From UBA1181 sp045639525 (GTDB lineage: Bacteria; Bacteroidota; Bacteroidia; Bacteroidales; Paludibacteraceae), in the NCBI GenBank assembly GCA_045639525.1, contig JAZUDI010000020.1, positions 1 to 64,000 on the forward strand: a stretch of DNA of 64,000 nucleotides, written 5' to 3'. How positions within the stretch are numbered: the stretch's first letter is position 1; each line of letters begins with the position of its first letter. Of this stretch, positions 56,438-64,000 are shown in pieces. Made by a program: the position numbers and the translations under genes. A model generated the notes under the pieces. The model saw nothing but the letters and a program-made list of their open reading frames with translations. It did not search any database and was not told the origin of the DNA.

Positions 56438-57576
56438 TGGGTGAGGATGGTCATGAGGATGGTCAATCCAAGCACGTAGCAATAGGCGATGCGCATGCTA
56501 TATCCATCCGCGATTCTTCCGATAAGGAAGGGACCGAAGAGGAAGGCTGTGCTGCTGACGGTATTCACCATCGCGATGCCCACACCAGGGGAGACCTCCT
56601 TCTGATTTCCCGCCAAGGTATAGATGATAGGTACCAGGCAAGAGATGCCTAAGCCTGTGATGAAGAAGCCCAAGGCGGCGAATATGAAGTCAGTGTCCAC
56701 CACAATGGTGAAGATGCCGACGGTGGTCAAAACGCAACTTCCCAAGAGTATGACTGGGTCACTGTAACGTTTGCGGATAGGGTCTCCTATGAACCTTCCG
56801 ATTGACATGAATGCCGCGTAAATGGTCAATCCGAGTGGCGCCAAGTTTTCAGGGAACTCCACAATGGTCTTCATGTAGATGGTGCTCCAATTGGTGAAAC
56901 TACCCTCCGTCACCCTTGAACAAAGCGCAATGATGGCGATGAGCAATAATATTCCCTTAGGCAATACAATCAGAGGCATACGCTTCACCTCTATGACACC
57001 TGAGACATTCTCTTGCAGAAAGTATCTTCTGATGCAGAATACGCAGAGGGTGCTGATAATGCCTGCGAGGATATGGTGGTGGAAGACGGAGATATCTTGT
57101 GTGATGCAATAGACGCTCAGGAGTGAACCGCAACAAACGCCAACGTAGTAGAGGGCGTGGAACATGGAGACGACTGGCCGTTTATAGGCTCTCTCCACGA
57201 GGATGGAATTGCCGTTGATCGCCACATCCGTGATGGTCACCAAAGAGCCGTAGAGGGCGCAAAAAGGGTAAAGGAAGTAGATGTTGGGCATCAATGTGAT
57301 GAGCGGCAGGAGCAACATGTAGGCGTAGCTCGCCGCAGTTAGGTTTTTACTGCCGAATCGGGCGATCAGGTGACAACTGAGTGGGGTGGTGATGAGTGAA
57401 CCGATGGCCATGCTGAGCGGAACGAAACTCAACTCTCCGATGCTCATTCCGAAGTGGGATTGGATGGCTGGATAACGGGTGATCAGGGAGGCGTATACGA
57501 ATCCCATGATGAAATATTGCCCCAACAAGGCACGTCTGGCCATCTGTTTGGTGGCGGTAATTTTATTCGAATTCAT
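56413..57576 (-). CDS. Major facilitator superfamily transporter
   Basis: 387 residues with about 12 membrane helices. N-terminal QYFIMGFVYASLITRYPAIQSHFG and the SPGVGIAMVNT region resemble the YbjJ/FucP-type MFS group. Inner-membrane secondary transporter; substrate unknown. The gene overlaps the end of the convergent glycosyltransferase by 25 bases and lies before the GH94 gene, but the strand pattern does not by itself link it to cellobiose use. Confidence 0.82.
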   Translation of the reverse strand: MNSNKITATKQMARRALLGQYFIMGFVYASLITRYPAIQSHFGMSIGELSFVPLSMAIGSLITTPLSCHLIARFGSKNLTAASYAYMLLLPLITLMPNIYFLYPFCALYGSLVTITDVAINGNSILVERAYKRPVVSMFHALYYVGVCCGSLLSVYCITQDISVFHHHILAGIISTLCVFCIRRYFLQENVSGVIEVKRMPLIVLPKGILLLIAIIALCSRVTEGSFTNWSTIYMKTIVEFPENLAPLGLTIYAAFMSIGRFIGDPIRKRYSDPVILLGSCVLTTVGIFTIVVDTDFIFAALGFFITGLGISCLVPIIYTLAGNQKEVSPGVGIAMVNTVSSTAFLFGPFLIGRIADGYSMRIAYCYVLGLTILMTILTHQLVRRKQ

Positions 57577-57669
57577 CTCATTTATACTTGTGGTAGGAGT
57601 CTGCTCCTCATTCGGGTGCGAAGGTAGTGAATTTTGGAATAGGGTGGTGGGTAAGGGCGTGACAAAAAA

Positions 57670-57697
57670 AGAGCAAGAAGCCCAAGCCCCTTGCTCT
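57670..57697 (-). terminator. Terminator of the GH94 gene
   Basis: AGAGCAAG (57670-57677) pairs with CTTGCTCT (57690-57697); on the minus strand seven T follow. Confidence 0.85.
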
Positions 57698-57747
57698 CTC
57701 TATCATCAGAGAATTCTTAATTCAAAATTAAAAATTCATAATTATCA

Positions 57748-60144
57748 TTACCCCATTACAACGACTACCTCGTTCACACTCTTCATCTTGCTGAATGGAA
57801 CTACGTTGCCCTCGATGGCCTTGCCGTTCAAAGTAACTGAAACAACACCCTTCTCCACCTTCTTAGGGTTCTTAACGGTGATGTTGACAGTCTTGCCACG
57901 GAAGCGACGGGTAGCGGTGAAGCCCTTCCAACCTGGGATACATGGATCGATCAACAATCCCTCGTAGTCAGGACGGATACCCAAGATGTATTGAGCAGCT
58001 GTGAAGTATGCCCAAGATGCTGTTCCACTCAACCATGGACAACGGCTTTGACCCGCGCGCATGTTGTAAGTAGAGCAAGTTGTCTGCGCATATACGTAAG
58101 GCTCGATTTGACGAACCTCAGCACGCTCGTTGTAGGCAGCTGGCAAGTAGTTCTTGTAATTCTTGAAGGCACGCTTACCATGACCCAAGATACAATCCGC
58201 CATGATTCCCCAACCTTGTGTGTGTTGGAATACAGCCGCATTCTCCTTCATACCCTTGATGAACAAAGGAGCCTTGATTACAGAGGCCTCGGTCTTCTCG
58301 TATGGAGGATCGCAGAGAACCAAACCGTATTTGATAGCCAAACGCTTCTCGATGCTGTTCATCACAGTCTCGGCGCGCTCGCCGGTAGCTTGACCGGAGA
58401 TGACTGACCATGAGTTAGGGTTCAACCAGATGGTACCCTCGTTGTTTGGATCGTTCTTTGTACCGAAGATGTAGCCGTCCTCCTTGATTGCGCGGACGTA
58501 CCATTCACCATCCCAAGCAGCCTTGTCGATATCCTTGGTCAATTGAGTCAAGTGACTCTCTGCCCACTTCACCTCGTCTGCCTTGTTGAGGCGTGTACAG
58601 ATGTCGATATAGACAGTCAAGGCATAGCGCAATTGCATTGCCACGAAGACAGTCTCACCCTTAGCGCCCAATACCAAGCAGTCGTTCCAGTCTGCCTTCA
58701 AACCGCAAGGCAAGTTGTTCTTACCACGACGGTCCAAGTTGAATTGGATAGCACGCTTCAAGTGGTCGAGTACAGTACCCTCGCCCTTATCTGAGTATGG
58801 CAATACCTTGTTGTAATAATCCATGTTACCCAACTCCTTCACATAAGTTGGAACGGTGTTGAACAACCACATACAGTCGTCTGAGCGGAACTCGTTCTCT
58901 GGGGTTGGAACCTCATGTCCTGGGTTGTGGGCGAATGGCTTCACAACTGGCATGGCGCCACCGTTGGAGTTTTGTCCTGTCAACATCAACTCAAGGCGTT
59001 CTACCACCTCCTCTGGAATGTTGTGGATCACACCCAACATATCTTGGATGGTATCACGGTAACCCATACCGTCACGCTCGCCACGATAGATCAAAGAAGC
59101 CGCGCGGCTCCAAGCGTAGGTGATCAAGTTGTTGAATGGGTTCCACATATTGATCATGCTGTTGAATGCAGCATCTGGTGTATTCGCTGAAAGACCTTCG
59201 ATACGTCCGTGCCAGTAGTTAACCACCTTGTCGAACTCAGCCTTTACCTTAGCAGGGGTAGCCACCATCTTAGCAGCCTTCTTTCCCTCTACCCAAGCCT
59301 TACCGATACCCAACACTACGGTGAACTCCTTGGTCTCGCCAGCTGCCAACTCCAAATCAACCTGGAGTGTACCGCAACCGTTGTCGCCCTCAGTCACTGT
59401 GTTGCCACATTGTCCGTTCACAACAGAGATAGGGTTTGCGTAAGTATGGTATGAACCGATGAACTTGTCACGGTCGCTATCGTAACCAGTCACCTTTTGA
59501 CCTACGACTCCGATGAAAGAGTGACGAGCTTGGTCTTTGTTTTGGAAGTTCTCTGGCTCCTCTGGCATGTAGAGGTTGTTACCGTGGTCGATAAAACCGT
59601 TCTTGTAAGAGGTCTTTACGATATATTGGGTATATTGCAAGTTGTTGCTATCGTCGTTCATATTCCAGTTGGAAGCGAACTCAGCATAGGTGAAGGCACG
59701 CAATTTACGGGACTTCTTACCCATATTGGTCACCTTCACGTGCCAAACCTCAAACTCTTGTCCTTTGGGCACGAAATAAAGGGTTTCAGTCTTGATGTCG
59801 GAATACTCGGAAGATATCTTCGTATAAGCTGAACCGTGGCGGCACTCGCTCTTGTATTGGTCGAGCGGCTTGCCTACTGGTTGCCATGAACCTGACCAAA
59901 AGTCTTTGCTCTCGCAGTCGTGCAAGTAGATGTAGCGACCTGGTTGATCCAATGGAACGGTGTTGAACTTGATTCTGAGGAAACATCCTTGTACTGATGA
60001 ACGGAAGAAAGAGTATCCTCCGGCGTTGTTGGTGATAATGGCTCCGTAGCGGGTATCACCCAAATAGTTACTCCAAGATTTCGGAGTGTCTGGTTTGGTC
60101 ACGACGTACTCTTTGTGTTCGTCGTCAAAAAATCCGTATTGCAT
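57748..60144 (-). CDS. Cellobiose phosphorylase (GH94)
   Basis: 798 residues, family length. It splits cellobiose with phosphate to glucose-1-phosphate and glucose in the cytoplasm; no signal peptide is seen. The N-terminal beta-sandwich (YGFFDDEHKEYVVT, TNNAGGYSFF) and the (alpha/alpha)6 barrel are recognisable, with the catalytic Asp in GYRDTIQD (about residue 365) and the phosphate-binding region near TQGWGIMAD. Laminaribiose or cellodextrin phosphorylase remain possible. The matching secreted cellulase is 1 kb away at 61173. Confidence 0.9.
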   Translation of the reverse strand: MQYGFFDDEHKEYVVTKPDTPKSWSNYLGDTRYGAIITNNAGGYSFFRSSVQGCFLRIKFNTVPLDQPGRYIYLHDCESKDFWSGSWQPVGKPLDQYKSECRHGSAYTKISSEYSDIKTETLYFVPKGQEFEVWHVKVTNMGKKSRKLRAFTYAEFASNWNMNDDSNNLQYTQYIVKTSYKNGFIDHGNNLYMPEEPENFQNKDQARHSFIGVVGQKVTGYDSDRDKFIGSYHTYANPISVVNGQCGNTVTEGDNGCGTLQVDLELAAGETKEFTVVLGIGKAWVEGKKAAKMVATPAKVKAEFDKVVNYWHGRIEGLSANTPDAAFNSMINMWNPFNNLITYAWSRAASLIYRGERDGMGYRDTIQDMLGVIHNIPEEVVERLELMLTGQNSNGGAMPVVKPFAHNPGHEVPTPENEFRSDDCMWLFNTVPTYVKELGNMDYYNKVLPYSDKGEGTVLDHLKRAIQFNLDRRGKNNLPCGLKADWNDCLVLGAKGETVFVAMQLRYALTVYIDICTRLNKADEVKWAESHLTQLTKDIDKAAWDGEWYVRAIKEDGYIFGTKNDPNNEGTIWLNPNSWSVISGQATGERAETVMNSIEKRLAIKYGLVLCDPPYEKTEASVIKAPLFIKGMKENAAVFQHTQGWGIMADCILGHGKRAFKNYKNYLPAAYNERAEVRQIEPYVYAQTTCSTYNMRAGQSRCPWLSGTASWAYFTAAQYILGIRPDYEGLLIDPCIPGWKGFTATRRFRGKTVNITVKNPKKVEKGVVSVTLNGKAIEGNVVPFSKMKSVNEVVVVMG

Positions 60145-60184
60145 AAAATAAATCTATTTAAAATTCTATCATTAGATATTTTTT

Positions 60185-60192
60185 CAAATATA
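60185..60192 (-). promoter_or_regulatory. -7 box of the GH94 gene
   Basis: On the minus strand TATATTTG, 40 bases before the GH94 start. The -33 element is unclear. Confidence 0.45.
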
Positions 60193-60245
60193 GTGATTCT
60201 TCCCACACAAGAAAACAGATGATGATAATTTTTTGCTAAAATTGG

Positions 60246-60253
60246 TATCTTTG
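60246..60253 (+). promoter_or_regulatory. -7 box of the 60295 gene
   Basis: TATCTTTG matches the -7 consensus and lies 41 bases before the ATG; no clear -33 TTTG. Confidence 0.45.
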
Positions 60254-60294
60254 CGGTATAAAACATTTGTCAAAACAAACATTCAGGGAAAGAG

Positions 60295-60927
60295 ATGAAA
60301 CGATTTATTTATCAAGTGTTATTGGGTGCGTCCATTTGCATGGGCGGTTTTTGTTCCCAAGCCTATGCGGAAACTTTGGAGGAAGATTTAAATATTTCCG
60401 ATTCGAGGTTGTATATTAGAGAGGGTGGAAGTTATGGAAAATGGCTTTTATTGGGAGTGGTTCAAGAGAAATTTACCATTCTTTCCACAGGATATGGAGG
60501 AAAGGCCTACCCACTGGAATTAAAAGCTCCGCAATTCACCTTTTCTGGCGGCAACATGACCGTGAATGGTACCATTACCTGCAAAGAAGAACTAAAGGTG
60601 GCCGAAATTGAGACGGATAAGATTCGCACGAAGGATATTATGGCGGATGACGTTAAAGTAAAGATGGAGAATGCTGCCGACTATGTCTTCGAAGAGGGGT
60701 ATGATTTGAAGCCGCTCAATGAAGTGGAGGCCTATGTGAAGCGTAACAAGCATTTACCGGGCGTTCCCTCCGCCGCTGAGATGTCGGAAAATGGCGTGAG
60801 CGTGTCGGAGATGAGCAACCTCCTTTTGGAAAAGGTGGAGGAACTCACATTGCGTATGATTGAAATGGAGAAGAAAATCAAACAATTGCAGGAAGAAAAC
60901 GATAGACTTCAACAAAACGCAAAGTAA
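60295..60927 (+). CDS. Secreted protein with tail-fibre/S74-like C-terminal region
   Basis: 210 residues. Signal peptide with cut near AYAET. A beta-rich middle (FSGGNMTVNGTITCKEELKV, KIRTKDIMADDVKV) leads to the conserved ADYVFEEGYDLKPLNEVE, NKHLPGVPSAAEM, NGVSVSEM block and a C-terminal coiled coil of about 40 residues. This block is common in Bacteroidota secreted proteins annotated as tail-fibre or S74-like; no autocleavage motif is visible. Probably a trimeric surface or exported fibre. A terminator follows. Confidence 0.72.
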   Translation: MKRFIYQVLLGASICMGGFCSQAYAETLEEDLNISDSRLYIREGGSYGKWLLLGVVQEKFTILSTGYGGKAYPLELKAPQFTFSGGNMTVNGTITCKEELKVAEIETDKIRTKDIMADDVKVKMENAADYVFEEGYDLKPLNEVEAYVKRNKHLPGVPSAAEMSENGVSVSEMSNLLLEKVEELTLRMIEMEKKIKQLQEENDRLQQNAK

Positions 60928-60951
60928 AGCGTTGGACTTCAATAGTGTATA

Positions 60952-60990
60952 GGGCGGATGGGTCGAAAATCACTCATCCGCCCTTTTATT
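60952..60990 (+). terminator. Terminator after the 60295 gene
   Basis: GGGCGGATG (60952-60960) pairs with CATCCGCCC (60974-60982), then TTTTATT. Confidence 0.88.
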
Positions 60991-61045
60991 ATGTACATTC
61001 CAAATTCATTTTTGCATATTTTATAAGTATGTATAAATTTTTTCC

Positions 61046-61053
61046 TATCTTTG
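61046..61053 (+). promoter_or_regulatory. -7 box of the GH5 gene
   Basis: TATCTTTG matches the -7 consensus, giving a leader of about 110 bases. A -33 TTTG at normal spacing is not present. Confidence 0.4.
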
Positions 61054-61172
61054 TGCGTTAAGGTTTGACGTTTTCAGTGTTGATGTTAATTAGGTTAGGG
61101 AGTCGCAAAACTTTAATTAATTGTATATGAATATTTAAATATCCATTAAACATAACTTAAATTTTATTTTAC

Positions 61173-63086
61173 ATGAAAAAACTTTTCGCAACAGTCGCTA
61201 TGGCGTTGTCTTTTTGCTTTTCGGCAAGTGCGCTACAGGACTTGAAATTGGTTGGAAACCAATTGTGCACAGCTGATGGAAAGCCTATTCAGTTGAGAGG
61301 ATGGAGTACCCACGGTTCTTGGTTTAAGAATTGCTACGATGATGAGCAAGACTTCGCCAAGCAAAAGGAGAAGGGTGCTAATATGGCACGTATCGCGATG
61401 TACATCAACGAAGGTGAGGGAATCAACGAGAGTTGGGTAAAGAGCTGTATCGATTTCTGCGCAAAACAAGATTTGTATTGTATCGTTGACTGGCACGTTT
61501 TGAGAGATAGAGATGGTGACGGATCTAAGGGTAACCCAATGGATTACAAGGATCAAGCATTGTCGTTTTTCAAAAATATCACAAGCTATGTGACCAGCAA
61601 AAACTACAACCACGTTATCTACGAGATCTGTAACGAGCCTAACTACAATGGTCAAGGTGACGTTTACCCACTTGGTATTGGTTACGATAAAAGAAATAAC
61701 AACAAGAGAACCCAAGGTGTTTGGTCATGGATCAAGGAGTATTCTACTTACGTCCTTCCTGTCATCAAGCAAGGTGACCCAGATGCGATCGTGTTGGTCG
61801 GAACACCTCAATGGGACCAAGGTTTGGTATTCCCTATGATGGATCCAATCAATGAGTACGGTTTGCAAGTGATGTACTCGTTCCACTACTATGCGGCTGA
61901 CCAAGAGCGTTACTTGGGCTTTTTGAGCGGTGCTTCGGCATTCTTGCCAGTATTCGTTTCTGAGTGGGGTCTATCTTCTCACACAGGAGACTCTGGTTGC
62001 GATACCAAGAGTGCAGACCACTTGTTGGAGGTATGTAGTGGTAAGAACTTGGGTGGCCAAATCATCAGCTGGGCAAACTGGAGCTGGGCCGATAAGGGCG
62101 AGACTTCTGGTACATTCACCGGCGGTGGTTACAATAACATGAGTTTCTCTGAGGCTGGTAAGTACATCTGTTCAAAATTGGCTGAGGGAGACAAGTTCTA
62201 TTCTGGCAAGTCTAAGGCATACCAAGGCGAGGCGCAAGAGTTCAACGGAACAGAGGATTTCTTCCTTGCGTTGGAGAAGTTTGATGAGGGTGGACAAGGC
62301 GTCGCTTACTACGATTACGAGGACGAGAACTGGCACCCATGCTATCCAAATCAATGTAACGCGGGTTACAAAGAGGGAAAGATTGACAAGCGTGGAGACG
62401 AAAGAGTTGACTTGGGATACTGCAACGATAAGGACAAGGAGAACAGCTTCGTCAACTTGGGTTACATCGCCCAAGGTGAGTGGGTACAATATACTATCAA
62501 TGTGAAGTACGCTGGTGATTATGAGTTCGAGACCTACACCACTGACGCCCTTGACTACAACGCTATGGCTATCGCTGTGGATGGCGAGAATGGTCTTGTG
62601 GATGAGGATGGCAAGGAGATCAACCGCGTGGTTGAGTTGCAAACCAGCGGATCTGGTCAAATCGACGCAGGTTACAACGACTGGGGTTGGACAACTCCTA
62701 TCTGCCCTGTGGCAAAGGATAAGAAGTTCCGTATCCGCTTCAAGACACCAGGAGAGCACAAGTTGGCTGTTGTATTCATGGCTTCCACTTCAGGATTGGG
62801 TTCTTTGAAGATCAAGGGACAACCAGATCTTGGCACAGGTGTTGAGAATGTTGAGCAAACTGTTGTGAATGTATGGCCTAACCCAGCAGTTGACGGTGTT
62901 GTGAACATTTCAGCCGATGCTGACGCTGAGGTGAACATCTACAGCATGGATGGTTCTACTGTTTACACTGGTAGCGTGGTTGCTAACGAGGCTGCACAAT
63001 TGAATCTTAACTTGGTTGCAGGTGTTTACTCTGTATCTGTTAAGAGCGACAAGGGTGTAACAGTTGAGAAGTTGATTGTGAAGTAA
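61173..63086 (+). CDS. GH5 endoglucanase (subfamily 2-like) with CBM6-like module and T9SS tail
   Basis: 637 residues. Signal peptide LFATVAMALSFCFSASA. The GH5 catalytic domain (about 22-335) has acid/base Glu in VIYEICNEPNY and nucleophile Glu in PVFVSEWGLSS, with the GTPQWDQG and SWANWSWADKGE motifs typical of GH5_2 cellulases. A CBM6-like beta-sandwich lies at about 365-550 (YYDYEDENWHP, GEWVQYTINV), and the last 75 residues (VNVWPNPA, IYSMDGSTVY, GVYSVSV, KLIVK) are a T9SS sorting domain. Likely surface-exposed cellulose or beta-glucan hydrolase feeding the GH94 phosphorylase. Confidence 0.92.
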   Translation: MKKLFATVAMALSFCFSASALQDLKLVGNQLCTADGKPIQLRGWSTHGSWFKNCYDDEQDFAKQKEKGANMARIAMYINEGEGINESWVKSCIDFCAKQDLYCIVDWHVLRDRDGDGSKGNPMDYKDQALSFFKNITSYVTSKNYNHVIYEICNEPNYNGQGDVYPLGIGYDKRNNNKRTQGVWSWIKEYSTYVLPVIKQGDPDAIVLVGTPQWDQGLVFPMMDPINEYGLQVMYSFHYYAADQERYLGFLSGASAFLPVFVSEWGLSSHTGDSGCDTKSADHLLEVCSGKNLGGQIISWANWSWADKGETSGTFTGGGYNNMSFSEAGKYICSKLAEGDKFYSGKSKAYQGEAQEFNGTEDFFLALEKFDEGGQGVAYYDYEDENWHPCYPNQCNAGYKEGKIDKRGDERVDLGYCNDKDKENSFVNLGYIAQGEWVQYTINVKYAGDYEFETYTTDALDYNAMAIAVDGENGLVDEDGKEINRVVELQTSGSGQIDAGYNDWGWTTPICPVAKDKKFRIRFKTPGEHKLAVVFMASTSGLGSLKIKGQPDLGTGVENVEQTVVNVWPNPAVDGVVNISADADAEVNIYSMDGSTVYTGSVVANEAAQLNLNLVAGVYSVSVKSDKGVTVEKLIVK

Positions 63087-63107
63087 TTCCCGCTTTTCAT
63101 TATATAG

Positions 63108-63138
63108 AAAGCCGATCTCTCCGGGGATCGGCTTTTTT
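63108..63138 (+). terminator. Terminator after the GH5 gene
   Basis: GCCGATC (63111-63117) pairs with GATCGGC (63126-63132), then six T. Confidence 0.9.
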
Positions 63139-63389
63139 GTTGGCTATTGTAGTAGAGGGGTTCCTTATAACATGGCAGTTCCCCTGCTTCGTGTCAATCC
63201 ACCCTCTCCTTCATCATTGCAGTCGGTTACTAAAATATAGCCCTTTAGGCAATGGGGACCTATCGAGTCTGGGTTCGGAAAGGTGGGAGAAATAAATCCA
63301 TCCATGAGGCGAATGTCTTTTGTGTGTGGATATTTTGCGGTGCATCCGTAGAGGAGGGGATCGTCATAATAAAAGGGTCCAAATAAAAA

Positions 63390-63427
63390 GGCCAGATATG
63401 GTTTTGCCCATATCTGACCTTTTTTTC
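63390..63427 (-). terminator. Terminator of the partial secreted-protein gene
   Basis: GGCCAGATATGG (63390-63401) and CCATATCTGACC (63408-63419) pair; the fold is better on the minus strand, where a G-U pair replaces a mismatch and T residues follow. Confidence 0.75.
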
Positions 63428-63445
63428 GTATTGTTTCAGTCGAGT

Positions 63446-64000
63446 TTATTTTCTGATCATCAACTTAGTAGCGATAGCCCCCTCCTCGTTCTTCACAACG
63501 ATGATGATTGCCTTATCATCGATAGAGGCTTTTTGTCCGTTCAAGTTGTAGGTAGCGACCAATTCGCCGTTCAAAACAACCACATTGCCGTATGCGTCGA
63601 TGTATGCCTCGACAGCGAAGGATGGTTCAGCGGAGAAGAAGTTCTTCACACCGTTGAACTCCTTGGTGGATAACATGATCTCATCTACAAGGTAAGCAAC
63701 CTTCATACCACCAAAGATCAAGTCCATGCTGGTAGCGCCAGATGGAACGTTCAACTCACCATTGTACAAGTGCCAGATGGTCGATACGGTGTCCTCGGCA
63801 AGGTCATAAACCTCGTCGCTATTGTTGAACTTCACCCTGATAGGCATATCGATTGCAAGCGCCTCTGCTGAGTCTGCGGAAGCAATTTTCCATCTGCCCT
63901 CGTTCTTGTGCATCTTCACCAACATTTGGCTGTAGATCTTCTCGCAATCCTTTGGCAATTGGATGTTTCTGAAAACGACTGAGTCGCGGTTTGGCTCCAT
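63446..64000 (-). CDS. Secreted protein with T9SS-like tail, cut by the window edge
   Basis: At least 184 residues; the frame reaches the window edge, where an ATG lies by chance or design, so the true start is probably outside. The visible part has beta-rich segments (MPIRVKFNNSD, SMDLIFGGMKVAYLVDEIMLS) and a C-terminal region (NVVVLNGELVATYNLNGQK, AIIIVVKNEEG, KLMIRK) like a T9SS sorting domain. The visible part has no recognised catalytic motif. Its place next to the GH5 cellulase suggests a role in glycan binding or breakdown, by context only. Confidence 0.65.
   Translation of the reverse strand: MEPNRDSVVFRNIQLPKDCEKIYSQMLVKMHKNEGRWKIASADSAEALAIDMPIRVKFNNSDEVYDLAEDTVSTIWHLYNGELNVPSGATSMDLIFGGMKVAYLVDEIMLSTKEFNGVKNFFSAEPSFAVEAYIDAYGNVVVLNGELVATYNLNGQKASIDDKAIIIVVKNEEGAIATKLMIRK

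Larger units (their letters stand above)
63087..63445. other. Intergenic region with two terminators
   Basis: About 360 bases, no convincing gene. It holds the GH5 terminator and the terminator of the minus-strand gene at 63446. A minus-strand frame of 46 codons (63165-63305) has no recognisable signal and is left unannotated. Confidence 0.5.

Noticed and set aside
63165..63305. Minus-strand 46-codon frame in the gap after GH5
   Set aside because: It follows a terminator, has no signal peptide, promoter or known motif; coding-like appearance may be chance or decay.

Overview
The window looks like chromosome of a Bacteroidota (order Bacteroidales) bacterium, probably a gut or rumen plant-fibre degrader. 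Several secreted proteins end in a type IX secretion (T9SS) sorting domain. Promoters follow the phylum's -33 TTTG / -7 TAnnTTTG pattern. Marker genes are typical of the group: type III glutamine synthetase, LL-diaminopimelate aminotransferase, RprX/RprY, DUF4491 and DUF6567 proteins, and Rpn-family nucleases. No rRNA, tRNA or CRISPR array was recognised.

Layout. 0.2-3.7 kb: two overlapping genes for cell-surface proteins, one with a T9SS tail and one with three copies of a Bacteroidota surface domain between Ig-like domains. 3.8-11.7 kb: a CYTH protein, then a tight run of glycosyltransferase, T9SS trypsin-like protease, 5-formyl-THF cyclo-ligase, aroB and aroA, followed by a MATE exporter. 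11.8-18.4 kb (minus strand): a beta-barrel protein, a glycosyltransferase/flippase pair, DUF1015, an AAA/DUF4143 ATPase and DUF4491. 18.9-27.7 kb: dapL-gltB-gltD-asnB, an ammonia-assimilation and amino-acid operon. 27.75-30.8 kb: an AT-rich accessory island bounded by an exact 51-bp direct repeat that carries a terminator, plus an Rpn nuclease gene. 30.8-34.5 kb: dapF-glnN and an Lrp/AsnC regulator. 34.7-44.9 kb: a 1411-residue dehydratase-activase-like protein, a CPA2 antiporter, rprX-rprY and argC. 45.1-49.4 kb: a second accessory patch with a PIN toxin-antitoxin pair, an M4 peptidase, a frameshifted small secreted protein, a strongly structured non-coding RNA candidate and an Rpn remnant. 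49.5-64 kb: a phosphoethanolamine transferase, a GH30 enzyme, argD-hisIE-glycosyltransferase, an MFS transporter, GH94 cellobiose phosphorylase, a small surface protein, a GH5 cellulase with T9SS tail and a secreted protein cut by the window edge.

How the genes work together. GltBD, GlnN and AsnB assimilate ammonia into glutamate, glutamine and asparagine. DapL and DapF supply meso-diaminopimelate and lysine. The two nitrogen transcription units share a palindrome, TATCATTTTGATA, in their upstream regions, which suggests co-regulation. The secreted GH5 enzyme and the intracellular GH94 phosphorylase form a short cellulose-to-cellobiose-to-glucose-1-phosphate route. The most unusual items are the shared nitrogen-unit palindrome, the rod-shaped RNA at 48.4-48.7 kb, a HisIE protein whose HisI half has lost its metal and active-site residues, and the terminator-duplicating island at 27.76-29.34 kb.
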